Assembly: GCA_000716465.1 (NCBI GenBank)
Contig: JNWL01000017.1
Location: forward strand, 1 to 64,000
Length of the DNA stretch: 64,000 nucleotides
Direction: 5' to 3'
Origin: Streptomyces bikiniensis
GTDB taxonomy: Bacteria > Actinomycetota > Actinomycetes > Streptomycetales > Streptomycetaceae
The notes under the pieces were generated by a model, which saw only the letters and a program-made list of their open reading frames with translations, searched no databases and was not told where the DNA came from. Shown in pieces: positions 44,601-54,954 of this stretch (within the stretch, counting starts at the first letter, position 1; each line of letters begins with the position of its first letter). A program made the position numbers and the translations under genes.

Positions 44601-45531
44601 TGCGGCCGGCCCGCTCCAGGGCGCGGCCGACGGCGTCGGCGAGGGAGTGGTCCTCGGCGCGCAGGTCGGCGCCGCGCAGCCGGACGGTGGGGGCCGGGGC
44701 CTCGCCCCGGGCACGGCGGGCGCAGAGCGCGGCGAGGGCGGTGGTGCGGCCGGTGCCGGGGGCGCCGACCAGGGCGAGGACGGGGGCGTCCCCGGTGGTG
44801 AAGCGGTCGAGTTCGCGGGCGCACGCGGCGCGCTCGACGGGTTCGGGCCAGGGGCCGGGGTCGCCCACGGGGCCGGTGGAGGTGGCGGTGAGCTCCAGGA
44901 TCCCGGCGAGGTTGAGGTCGGGGCCGTAGGCGGGGACCGTGGCGGCGTTGCGCCGCAGCAGATCGGTGAGCGGGCCGTCGGGCCGGAGCGGGACCGCGTA
45001 CCCGGCGGCTCTGCGGCCGCCGTGGAGGGCGGTGCCGAGGACGGCGAGGACGGTGCCGGTGGCGGTGTCGAGGACGGGGCTTCCGGCGGCCCGGCCGCCG
45101 CGCCGGAGCGCCTCGGCGCCCTCGGTGCCGATGGCGAGCTCCAGGGCCCGGTCGAGGTCGTGGAAGCGGTCGGCGGCGGTGTACGTGACGGCGGCGGGGC
45201 CGAGGACGCGGGCCTCGCGCCAGCCGTGGGCCTCGATCCGGACGTACGTGCCGGGCTCGATCTCGGGGCGGGTGGCGAGCGGCAGGGGGCGGACGCCGAG
45301 CCCTTCGCTGCGGACGAGGGCGAGTCCGCTCTCGGGCAGGGGGGTGACGGCCCCGGCCTCGGCGAGCCAGCTGCGGTCATCGGGGGCGCGGAGCAGCACG
45401 CGGCTGAGTCCGTCGACGGCTTCGTGGCTGGTGACGACCGTTCCGTGGTGGTCGGCGAGGAAACCGGTGCCGCGCGTCCGCCCCGCCGGATCGCAGATCC
45501 GCACCAGCGTCGCCAGGTCCCCGCGTCCCAT
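41692..45531 (-). CDS. Trypsin-like/STAND NTPase protein with degenerate active sites
   Basis: A 1279-residue protein. Residues 1-190 resemble a DegP-like trypsin fold: His36 is kept (VVTSHEAV), but the Asp position reads SGLALV (Gly69) and the nucleophile position reads RAAGSPV (Ala149). An NTPase domain follows with a P-loop GAPGTGRTT in which the lysine is Arg262, and Walker B LLVVLDG. A Gly/Ser linker (about 398-435), a Pro/Ala linker (about 614-745) and a long helical-repeat region end the protein. ATG 45531 is chosen by domain start; its ribosome site is weak. A similar large gene sits beside ribF in other Streptomyces (recalled). Confidence 0.78.
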   Translation of the reverse strand: MGRGDLATLVRICDPAGRTRGTGFLADHHGTVVTSHEAVDGLSRVLLRAPDDRSWLAEAGAVTPLPESGLALVRSEGLGVRPLPLATRPEIEPGTYVRIEAHGWREARVLGPAAVTYTAADRFHDLDRALELAIGTEGAEALRRGGRAAGSPVLDTATGTVLAVLGTALHGGRRAAGYAVPLRPDGPLTDLLRRNAATVPAYGPDLNLAGILELTATSTGPVGDPGPWPEPVERAACARELDRFTTGDAPVLALVGAPGTGRTTALAALCARRARGEAPAPTVRLRGADLRAEDHSLADAVGRALERAGRIVAASGALGDTATATPERAAALAREAGRPLLVVLDGPEEMPPLLAHRLPAWTGATERWLRAHGVRLATACRPEHWERAGALYGSGALHRPAAGGDGSGGSRGDGSGGDGSGNGGSGDGGNGLPPAVVLGPYTEAEARAVREGYGLRETDLAEADARHPLALRLLAEVRAALPGEVPGRPCREEVFTAHLDLMCLRIAVRIAAGTRPLIRGTAVRRLAARVTGRVHEAARRCLGPGHGVLDRASFEELFPWREGWAPAVLTEGLLVPAGSGYRFAHEELSDWLQAAHLDLDTALHALVHVHHGNRTPDAPPSIPGPGAAHPRGPGSTAAAGPFAPPDAPGGAEAGPRLLDGAGAPDAPASPDAPGFPAGPGAVTGPEAPGSPAGPGVPGPRTAPDVSGAPPGPGAPASAVPPAPLPGPAGGEPGGAGGAGRAQAPPVPRHRIGPVLQALLLEHRERGAGGSVPRLAGLVEALARFADAGEDDGDGAWWAARLLGEGLRRVPDPRPCLPVLRLLADRIGARPGRRPAFAAFGPEFWRGLAVGEDERIDLLRRLVTADPPGEDRWFAAVAGLLAADPRGVQPLLCRWFGDARPLPAAPHATVATGAQALLHAHRHLAVDDLCEALVATAHPLAEGLLTALARDETAALCRAVDRWAHDDGRPERRAAAAAYGHLVAGRATAPADRELLRYAALALLARPADRDLHGAALGLLIRDPESRARHLPRAAIEPGVPVDALVEALATHPEDVLDAPGGAPSAVLAALAGIDAPALARRVAALVRDHALLRPGDAPQVAAFVDRRLEAGPEAGTVLLPLVGDLVRSRSVPLRRALAPVLAAPGTGASRHLRAELLDVLLDHERYEAEAGETSVLEALLTAAAEDAERRSEPRTRRLTHRAGLLCVRTAEGAARLDRLLASLVREWPVFTELLGGWIVAAPGDWAPLLGIETLDALRFPGTSMPMRADGRGHGSLRPA

Positions 45532-45674
45532 GGTGACGACGGTAGGCGGCCCGTGAGCGCACGACGGCGTGCGGAGAAGAACGCGCCCCCTCGCACTCCC
45601 CTTTTCGCCCCGAGCGCCTCCCCGGCGGGGTGAATTTCCGTGACTTTCGCGGACAAGGACCCGTGGGGGAACGA

Positions 45675-45710
45675 GAGTGGGGCGGGTACGCGCGCGCGTA
45701 CCCGCCCCAC
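45675..45710 (-). terminator. Perfect 16-bp hairpin terminator after truB
   Basis: gagtggggcgggtacg (45675-45690) and cgtacccgccccactc (45695-45710) are exact inverted copies around cgcg, 25 bases past the truB stop. It separates the translation-factor cluster from the STAND-like gene. Confidence 0.9.
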
Positions 45711-45735
45711 TCATGGGCCGAGGCCCGTCGGTTCG

Positions 45736-46635
45736 TCAGCCGAAGACGGCCAGGCTCTTCGCCTTGCCCCGCTGGTCCTCGACCAGGGCGAGCAGCTTCC
45801 CCTCCGGTCCGAAGACCGCGACGGGGCCCTTCGGGTACTCCGGCATCTCCAGGCGCACGCCGTTGAGCAGCAGCCGGGCCCGCTTCTCGTCCACGTCCCA
45901 GCGCGGGAACGCCGCCGCGGCCGCGTCCGCGACCGGCATGACCGTCAGCTCCTCCTGGAGCCGGTCCAGGGTCCTGGCCGAGTCCAGCTTGTACGGGCCG
46001 ACCCGGGTGCGGCGCAGCGCGGTCAGGTGTCCGCCCACGCCGAGCCCGGCGCCGAGGTCCCGGGCGAGCGCCCGGATGTACGTACCGGAGGAGCAGACCA
46101 CCGAGACGACCAGGTCGACCACGGGGGTGCCGTCCTCGGCGACGGCCTCGCGGACGTCGTACACGCGGAAGGAGGAGACGGTGACCGGGCGGGCCGGGAT
46201 CTCGAACTCCTCGCCGCCGCGCACGCGCGCGTACGACCGCTTGCCGTCGATCTTGATCGCGGAGACCTTCGACGGCACCTGCATGATGGCGCCGGTCAGC
46301 TCCGCCACACCGGCGTCGATCTGCTCGCGGGTGACCTTCGACGCGTCGACCGACGCCGTGATCTCGCCCTCGGCGTCGTCGGTGATCGTGGTCTGGCCCA
46401 GGCGGACGGTGCCCAGGTACTCCTTCTCGGTCAGCGCGAGGTGACCGAGGAGCTTGGTCGCCCGCTCCACGCCGAGGACGAGGACGCCCGTGGCCATGGG
46501 GTCGAGCGTTCCGGCGTGGCCGACGCGGCGGGTCTTCGCGATCCCGCGCATCTTGGCCACGACGTCGTGCGAAGTGAAGCCCGACGGCTTGTCGACGATG
46601 ACGAGGCCGTCGGGCGTGGGGGTCCTGTCGCTCAT
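45736..46635 (-). CDS. truB: tRNA pseudouridine-55 synthase
   Basis: Isomerises U55 in the T-loop of tRNAs. The 299-residue protein has the catalytic Asp in GHAGTLDPMATGVL, the KSGTY-like segment CSSGTYIRALARDLG, and a C-terminal PUA-like part (RLLLNGVRLEMPE). Its ATG overlaps the rbfA stop by four bases (ATGA), so the two are coupled. It is the last gene before a strong terminator. Confidence 0.96.
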   Translation of the reverse strand: MSDRTPTPDGLVIVDKPSGFTSHDVVAKMRGIAKTRRVGHAGTLDPMATGVLVLGVERATKLLGHLALTEKEYLGTVRLGQTTITDDAEGEITASVDASKVTREQIDAGVAELTGAIMQVPSKVSAIKIDGKRSYARVRGGEEFEIPARPVTVSSFRVYDVREAVAEDGTPVVDLVVSVVCSSGTYIRALARDLGAGLGVGGHLTALRRTRVGPYKLDSARTLDRLQEELTVMPVADAAAAAFPRWDVDEKRARLLLNGVRLEMPEYPKGPVAVFGPEGKLLALVEDQRGKAKSLAVFG

Positions 46636-47072
46636 TCGGCGGTGTCGTCCTCGCCCGGCTTCTTGTACGGGTCGGCTTCGCCCGCGAAGGAGGCGCCCGA
46701 GGACGCCTCCCGCACCTGGGCGTCGGAGGCGCGCGCCTTGTCGAGGAGGTCCTCGATGGTGCGGGCGTTCTCCGGGAGGGCGTCGGCCACGAAGGTCAGC
46801 GTCGGGGTGAACTTGGTCCCCGCCGCCCGGCCCACGGCCGAGCGGAGGATGCCCTTGGCGCTCTCCAGGCCGGCCGCGGCGCTCGCGCGGTCCTCGTCGT
46901 CGCCGTAGACCGTGTAGAAGACCGTGGCCTCCCGCAGGTCACCGGTGACGCGGGTGTCCGTGATGGTCACGTGCGTACCCAGGCGGGGGTCCTTGATGCC
47001 GCGCTGCAGCTTCTCGGCGACCACCTCCCGGATGAGGTCCGCCAGCTTCTTCGCCCGCGCGTTGTCGGCCAC
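46632..47072 (-). CDS. rbfA: Ribosome-binding factor A
   Basis: A 30S assembly factor of 146 residues with the RbfA KH-like domain (LADLIREVVAEKLQRGIKDPRLG) and a longer, acidic C-terminal tail than E. coli RbfA, as is common in actinomycetes. The start is GTG (MADNARAKKLA). It follows the ylxP gene by 30 bases and is coupled to truB. Confidence 0.95.
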   Translation of the reverse strand: MADNARAKKLADLIREVVAEKLQRGIKDPRLGTHVTITDTRVTGDLREATVFYTVYGDDEDRASAAAGLESAKGILRSAVGRAAGTKFTPTLTFVADALPENARTIEDLLDKARASDAQVREASSGASFAGEADPYKKPGEDDTAE

Positions 47073-47102
47073 TGGTCCTTCTCCTTCTCGCCTTGCTCAA
47101 AA

Positions 47103-47396
47103 TCAGTCTTCATCAGTGTGGAGCCTGCGGCGCACCGACAGCAGCTCCACCTCCGGCCGGGCGGCGACGAGCCGCTCGCACCGGTCCAGCACGTCGCTGA
47201 GGTGGCCCGGGTCCCCCGTCACCATCGCGACGCCGATCTCGGCCCGCCGGTGGAGGTCCTGGCCGCCGACCTCCGCCGCGCTCACCGCGAACTTGCGCTG
47301 GAGCTCGGCGACGATCGGCCTGACGACGGAGCGCTTCTCCTTCAGCGACCGTACGTCGCCGAGGAGCAGATCGAAGGACAGTGTCCCCACGTACAT
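47103..47396 (-). CDS. ylxP: DUF503 (YlxP-like) protein
   Basis: A 97-residue DUF503 protein (MYVGTLSFDLLLGDVRSLKEKRS, abbreviated), the small gene often found between infB and rbfA. B. subtilis YlxP has been linked to ribosome assembly with RbfA; a like role here is inferred from family and position. The infB gene ends 148 bases upstream, past a hairpin, so partial read-through would be needed for joint expression. Confidence 0.92.
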   Translation of the reverse strand: MYVGTLSFDLLLGDVRSLKEKRSVVRPIVAELQRKFAVSAAEVGGQDLHRRAEIGVAMVTGDPGHLSDVLDRCERLVAARPEVELLSVRRRLHTDED

Positions 47397-47481
47397 GTGT
47401 GTCCGGATGTCCCGCCGGTTCGGGGTCAGTGGCCCCGCCCACCAGAGGGCGGGTACACCGGGAACCGTACACGCAACGGCC

Positions 47482-47519
47482 GGGGCCGATCGACGGAATA
47501 AGTTCCGCCGACCGGCCCC
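47482..47519 (-). terminator. Interrupted hairpin after infB
   Basis: ggggcc (47482-47487) pairs with ggcccc (47514-47519) and cggaa (47494-47498) with ttccg (47503-47507) around the loop taag. It lies 26 bases past the infB stop and may attenuate transcription into ylxP-rbfA-truB. Confidence 0.6.
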
Positions 47520-47544
47520 TGCTCACTGCTGCGATCGGACGCGA

Positions 47545-50634
<3,090 letters not shown>

Positions 50635-50671
50635 TTCGCTCCTTTGAGGTCCGGTTACCGCCGGACCGTCG

Positions 50672-50717
50672 CTACTTCATGGGCGTACTCATCGCGTACT
50701 CATCGAGTGCTCATCGC
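50672..50717 (-). repeat. Triple 11-bp repeat creating chained mini-ORFs in the infB leader
   Basis: gtactcatcgc, gtactcatcga and gtgctcatcgc follow one another at 50685-50717. On the minus strand they give ATG AGC ACT CGA TGA (50714-50700), ATG AGT ACG CGA TGA (50703-50689) and ATG AGT ACG CCC ATG AAG TAG (50692-50672). Each stop overlaps the next start as ATGA. infB begins 38 bases later. Confidence 0.7.
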
Positions 50718-50779
50718 AATCTCGACCTACTTCCAACTCGCGAGGTACCTGACCGCACGGTGTTCCGTGCCGTACTTCT

Positions 50780-51061
50780 TCACTGCTGTGCCGATCGCTC
50801 GACGTGGTGGCGGAGCGCCGCGGTGTCGAGCGGGCCCTGGACCCTGAAGGCCCTCGGGAACGCCCGGCGGCGGACCGCCAGATCGAGACAGACCACGGCG
50901 GGGTGCAGGTACGCACCCCGGCCGGGCAGCGTACCGCGATGATCCGGAACGCACTCGTCCTTATTCACCACGATCCGCAGCAGATCGCTCTTGGCCGCTC
51001 GCTCCCGGCATCCCACGCAGGTTCGCTCAGGGCACACGCGGGCGTGCGTCCGGCCAGACAC
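50780..51061 (-). CDS. ylxR: YlxR (DUF448) protein
   Basis: A 93-residue basic protein of the YlxR family, a predicted RNA- or DNA-binding factor always found between nusA and infB. The family core RTCVGCRERAAKSDLLRIV and PGRGAYLHP is present, including Cys residues in CVGC. GTG 51061 has GGGGAGG upstream; a longer frame would carry a TTA codon just before it. The gene lies 74 bases after nusA and 145 before infB. Confidence 0.92.
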   Translation of the reverse strand: MSGRTHARVCPERTCVGCRERAAKSDLLRIVVNKDECVPDHRGTLPGRGAYLHPAVVCLDLAVRRRAFPRAFRVQGPLDTAALRHHVERSAQQ

Positions 51062-51135
51062 GATTAAGTCTACCTCCCCGTACCGACCCCGCCCGTTTGG
51101 GGCAAGAATCGAACACTCGTTGGCCAAAAACTGTC

Positions 51136-52128
51136 TCAGGCCTGCTCGGCCTGCTCGGTGTCCGGGCGGATGTCGATCCGCCAGCCGGTGAGCCGGGCGG
51201 CCAGGCGGGCGTTCTGGCCCTCCTTGCCGATCGCCAGGGAGAGCTGGTAGTCCGGCACCGTCACCCGGGCCGAACGGGCGGCCAGGTCGACGATCTCGAC
51301 CTTGGAGACCCGGGCCGGGGAGAGCGCGTTCGCCACCATCTCGGCCGGGTCGTCCGACCAGTCGACGATGTCGATCTTCTCGCCGAGCAGCTCCGCCATC
51401 ACGTTGCGGACGCGGCTGCCCATGGGGCCGATGCAGGCGCCCTTGGGGTTCAGGCCCGAACGGGTGGCGCGGACGGCGATCTTGGTGCGGTGGCCGGCCT
51501 CGCGGGCGATGGCCGCGATCTCGACCGAGCCGTCCGCGATCTCCGGCACCTCCAGGGCGAAGAGCTTCTTCACCAGGTTGGGGTGGGTGCGCGAGAGGGT
51601 GACGGAGGGGCCGCGGACGCCCTTGGCGACCCGGACGACGTACGTCCGCAGGCGCAGGCCGTGGCTGTACTCCTCGCCCGGCACCTGCTCCTGGACCGGG
51701 AGGATGGCCTCCAGCTTGTCGTCCAGCTTGACCAGGACGTTCTTCGGGTCCTTGCCCTGCTGCACGACACCGGCGACGACGTCGCCCTCACGGCGCGCGT
51801 ACTCGCCGAAGGTCACGTCGTTCTCGGCGTCCCGCAGCCGCTGCTGGATGACCTGGCGGGCGGTGCTCGCCGCGATCCGGCCGAAGTCCGAGGGGGTGTC
51901 GTCGAAGTCCTTGGGCTCCTGCCCCTCCTCCAGGTCGGAGGGGTCCTCCTTGGCCCACACGGTGACGTGGCCGGTGTGCCGGTCCAGCTCCACGCGCGCG
52001 TGGCGGCGGGCGTCGGGGGTGCGGTGGTACGCGATGAGGAGGGCCGACTCGATCGCCTCGACCAGCAGGTCGAAGGAGATCTCCTTCTCATGCGCCAAGC
52101 CCTTGAGAAGCTTCACGTCGATGTCCAC
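51136..52128 (-). CDS. nusA: Transcription termination/antitermination factor NusA
   Basis: RNA polymerase-associated pausing and antitermination factor, 330 residues. The N-terminal domain ([21 protein letters not shown]) is followed by S1 ([19 protein letters not shown]) and two KH domains ([33 protein letters not shown]). It lacks the acidic C-terminal repeats of E. coli NusA, normal for actinomycetes. GTG 52128 follows GAGGAGG and lies 2 bases after the rimP stop, indicating coupled translation. Confidence 0.96.
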   Translation of the reverse strand: MDIDVKLLKGLAHEKEISFDLLVEAIESALLIAYHRTPDARRHARVELDRHTGHVTVWAKEDPSDLEEGQEPKDFDDTPSDFGRIAASTARQVIQQRLRDAENDVTFGEYARREGDVVAGVVQQGKDPKNVLVKLDDKLEAILPVQEQVPGEEYSHGLRLRTYVVRVAKGVRGPSVTLSRTHPNLVKKLFALEVPEIADGSVEIAAIAREAGHRTKIAVRATRSGLNPKGACIGPMGSRVRNVMAELLGEKIDIVDWSDDPAEMVANALSPARVSKVEIVDLAARSARVTVPDYQLSLAIGKEGQNARLAARLTGWRIDIRPDTEQAEQA

Positions 52129-52130
52129 GG

Positions 52131-52628
52131 CTACGCCTCCTCTTCCTTCTTGTCCTTGCGGTTGAACTCGATCTCGACACGCGCCTTGGAGATGTCGGCG
52201 AACCCGATCCGGCGGGCGGTGGGCCTGCGCCCCTTCACGCCCGGGACTTCGAGGTCGAGGCCGTCCTCGTCCACGGCGAGGATCCGGGCGACCAGCTCCC
52301 CCTCGTCGGCGAGCTGGAGGCGCACGAGGCGGCCGGTGGCGCGCACGTAGTGGCGGTGCTCGGTGAGGGGGCGGTCGGCGCCGGGGGAGCTGACTTCGAG
52401 GACGTACTCGCCCTCGCCCATCGCGTCGGTCTCGTCCAGCTTCTCGGAGATCGCGCGGCTCAGCTCGGCGCAGGCGTCCAGCTCCACGCCCTCGTCGGAG
52501 TCGACGACGATCCGCAGCAGTCCGCGGCGGCCCGCCCGGGACACCTCGACCTCTTCCAGATCCAGGTCCTTCGCGCGGACGAGCGGCTCGACGAGTCCGC
52601 GCAGCCTGTCGCTCTGGGTGGTGCTCAT
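52131..52628 (-). CDS. rimP: Ribosome maturation factor RimP
   Basis: A 165-residue 30S maturation factor. The two-domain RimP pattern is clear: [18 protein letters not shown] with [12 protein letters not shown] in the first and [20 protein letters not shown] at the domain junction. It is the first gene of the nusA-infB cluster; its promoter must lie in the 201-base divergent spacer shared with the lipoprotein gene to the right. Confidence 0.95.
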   Translation of the reverse strand: MSTTQSDRLRGLVEPLVRAKDLDLEEVEVSRAGRRGLLRIVVDSDEGVELDACAELSRAISEKLDETDAMGEGEYVLEVSSPGADRPLTEHRHYVRATGRLVRLQLADEGELVARILAVDEDGLDLEVPGVKGRRPTARRIGFADISKARVEIEFNRKDKKEEEA

Positions 52629-52829
52629 CCGGGTGACTCCTCGGCCGCGTGTGCTGTTGTGTGTCGTCGCGTGTCAGACCAAAGGGTATCCGGTCCCGGA
52701 GGGTGTTGCCGTCCACCGCCCCGGGGCCCGCGGGTACGCTCGCCTGCGGTGATCCGAACGGCCTTCCGGTACGGACGGGTCCCGGTGCGGACGGATCTTC
52801 GACAGTGGACGGCGGCCGAGGGAGAAGGC

Positions 52830-53417
52830 GTGACGACGACGGGCAGGCGCGCGCTCCTCGCGGCGGGGGCGGCCGCGGGGGCCGCGGCCCTGGTGGGCTG
52901 CACCTCCTCCGGCGGGGAGGGGCCCCGGCGGCCGGGCGCCGCCGAGCGGGAGGCCGAACGGGTGGCGCGCGCCGAGGCGGCGCTGCGGGCCCGCTCGGTG
53001 GCGGTCGCGCGCGGACTGCTCGAACGGTACGACGCGGTGCTCGCCGCGCACCCGGCCCTGGCGCCCCGGCTGACCCCGCTGCGCAGCTCGGTGGCGGCGC
53101 ACGTGAGGGCGCTCGGCGACGGCGGTACGGATGGGGGCGGTACGGGCGCGGTGGAACCCGCGGCGGCCTCCGGCTCCCCCGCCCCCTCCGCCTCCGCGCC
53201 GGCCCGCTCCACGACGGCGCCCTCCCCCGCGCCCGTGCCGGTGGCGGCCGATCCCGCGACGGCCCTCGGCGAGCTGGCGGCGGCCGAGCGGACCGCCTCC
53301 GACGGGCACACGGACGCGCTGCTCGCCGCCCCGCCCGAGTACGCCCGGCTGCTCGCCTCGGTGGCGGCCTCGGGCGCCGTCCACGCCCATCTGCTGACCG
53401 AAGGAGCCCGGGCATGA
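52830..53417 (+). CDS. Putative Tat-type lipoprotein
   Basis: A 195-residue protein. The N-terminus [18 protein letters not shown] carries a twin-arginine and the lipobox ALVGC follows at about residue 24-28, so Tat export with lipid anchoring is likely. The mature part is Ala-rich and helical, with a Ser/Pro/Ala low-complexity linker (about residues 108-140) between two helical segments. GTG 52830 has GGAGAAGG. The stop overlaps the next gene's ATG (ATGA), so it works with the ferritin-like neighbour. No family is firmly recognised. Confidence 0.8.
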   Translation: MTTTGRRALLAAGAAAGAAALVGCTSSGGEGPRRPGAAEREAERVARAEAALRARSVAVARGLLERYDAVLAAHPALAPRLTPLRSSVAAHVRALGDGGTDGGGTGAVEPAAASGSPAPSASAPARSTTAPSPAPVPVAADPATALGELAAAERTASDGHTDALLAAPPEYARLLASVAASGAVHAHLLTEGARA

Positions 53418-53830
53418 GCGCCCTCGACGCCACCCAGGCGGCCCTGGCCGCCGAGCACGCGGCGGTGTACGGGTACGGGGTCGTCGGCGGCCGGATCGGT
53501 ACGGAGCGCCGGGCGGAGGCCACGGCCGCGTACGAGGCCCACCGGGCCCGCCGGGAGATGCTGCGCCGGGCGGTGCGGGACCTCGGCGGCGCGCCGGCGG
53601 CGGCCGCGGCCGCGTACGCGCTGCCGTTCCGGGTGACCGACCCGGCGGGCGCGGTGCGGCTGGCCGCCGTCCTGGAGGACCGGGTCGCGGGCGTCTACTC
53701 CGACCTGGTCCGGGCCACCGAGGGCCCGGCCCGGCGCGAGGCGGCCGCCGCGCTCAAGGAGGCCGCGGTGCGCGCCGTGCGCTGGCGCGGCGCCGACGTA
53801 ACCTTTCCTGGGCTCGCCGAGCGGGCCTGA
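53414..53830 (+). CDS. DUF4439 ferritin-like protein
   Basis: A 138-residue all-helical protein of the DUF4439 ferritin-like family: [23 protein letters not shown] at the start with Glu-His, and [12 protein letters not shown] in the second helix. The family has a four-helix ferritin fold; whether metal binds is not shown here, since only one Glu-His pair and HRARRE stand out. It is coupled to the preceding lipoprotein, with the next gene 66 bases downstream. Confidence 0.85.
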   Translation: MSALDATQAALAAEHAAVYGYGVVGGRIGTERRAEATAAYEAHRARREMLRRAVRDLGGAPAAAAAAYALPFRVTDPAGAVRLAAVLEDRVAGVYSDLVRATEGPARREAAAALKEAAVRAVRWRGADVTFPGLAERA

Positions 53831-53896
53831 GCCCGCCCCGGCGGCCTCGACGCCCCGCCCCGCCGGCCCCTCCCCGACCGAAGGAACAACGCACGC

Positions 53897-54796
53897 ATGG
53901 CTTTCGAACCGCCGCAGCGACTCGTCCGGGCGCTCGGCGAGACGTACGGGAGGGCCGTCGCGGCCGAGTGGCTGGAGCGGCTGCCGGAGCACGCGCGGGC
54001 CGCGCTCGACCGGGGCTCCCTGGACGCCGAGCGGGTGACGGCCCCCGGCGGGCGGAGCAGCCTGGTGGTGCTCGTCCGGCGGTCCGACGACTCCCCCGCC
54101 GCCCTCAAGGTGGCGCCGCCGTTCGCCCGGCCGGACCGGGAGCGGGAGGCGCTGGCCCACTGGAACGGCTGGGGCGCGGTGCGGCTGATCGAGGGCGTCG
54201 GGGAGGAGGGGCTGCTCCTGGAGCGGCTCCAGCCCGAGGTGTCCCTGCGCTCGCTGCCAGAGGCGAAGGCGCTCCTGGAGGCGGCCGGGACCGTGCGGAA
54301 GCTGTGGGTCGAGCCCCCGGCGGACCACGGCTTCGAGTCGGTGGCCGGGCGGACGGCCCGGCAGGCGGGAGCGATGGACCGCTACCGCGCGGACGCGGCC
54401 GTCGGCGACCTGACGGCGGCGGCGCTCGCGGCGCGCGAGGAGCTGATGGCCGGGGAGGCCGAGACCGTGCTCCTGCACGGCAACTTCCGGCAGGGCAAGG
54501 TCCTGGCCGGTGACCGGGCGCCCTGGCTGGCCGTGGGACCGGAGCCGCTGGTCGGAGAGCGGGCCTACGACCTGGCCCGGCTGGTGCGGGACCGGGTGGA
54601 GGACCTGGTGGCGGCCTCGGCGGGCGCCTCGGCGGCCCGGCGGCGGATGAACAGGCTGGCGGACTCGCTCGACGTGGACCGGGAGCGGCTGCGGGGCTGG
54701 ACCCTGTTCCGCGCGGTGGAGTCGGGGACGCGGGCGCTGACGGCGGGGCGGCGACAGGACGCGGAGCTGCTCCTGGAGTTCGCGGGCTGGCTGTAG
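53897..54796 (+). CDS. APH(6)/hydroxyurea-kinase-like protein with lost catalytic residues (pseudokinase)
   Basis: A 299-residue protein that aligns with the aminoglycoside/hydroxyurea phosphotransferase family: AALKVAPP (ATP-binding Lys71 kept), GAVRLIEG, and LLHGN...LAVGPEPLVGERAYDLARL. The Brenner motif normally reads HGD with an Asn five residues on, and the metal site IDP. Here they read HGN (Asn196), Lys201 and VGP (Gly214), so three catalytic residues are changed together. A resistance kinase activity is therefore doubtful; a regulatory or binding role is possible. It is probably co-transcribed with the DUF4439 pair. Confidence 0.85.
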   Translation: MAFEPPQRLVRALGETYGRAVAAEWLERLPEHARAALDRGSLDAERVTAPGGRSSLVVLVRRSDDSPAALKVAPPFARPDREREALAHWNGWGAVRLIEGVGEEGLLLERLQPEVSLRSLPEAKALLEAAGTVRKLWVEPPADHGFESVAGRTARQAGAMDRYRADAAVGDLTAAALAAREELMAGEAETVLLHGNFRQGKVLAGDRAPWLAVGPEPLVGERAYDLARLVRDRVEDLVAASAGASAARRRMNRLADSLDVDRERLRGWTLFRAVESGTRALTAGRRQDAELLLEFAGWL

Positions 54797-54841
54797 GGCG
54801 GCTCGCTCGTAGGGCCGCTCGTTCGTAGGGCGGCTCGCTCG
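54794..54841. repeat. 16-bp tandem repeat starting at the pseudokinase stop codon
   Basis: tagggcggctcgctcg, tagggccgctcgttcg and tagggcggctcgctcg follow each other (54794-54809, 54810-54825, 54826-54841). The first TAG is the stop codon itself. The rest of the 158-base spacer holds a possible promoter region (ggaatacccttttt) for the SPFH gene. Confidence 0.8.
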
Positions 54842-54954
54842 CGCCTCTTCGCGGATCGGCTCGCGTTCGCGGGCGGACTGGAGGGGAATACCCTTTTTGT
54901 ACCGTTCGCCGGGCGGCCGGGCCTCGTTGTCCGGCCCGACTCCAGGGGGCCGTG

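Noticed and set aside
53897..54796. Antibiotic (aminoglycoside/hydroxyurea) resistance kinase
   Set aside because: Family membership is clear but the catalytic Asp, Asn and metal Asp are all replaced, so a resistance call is not supported.
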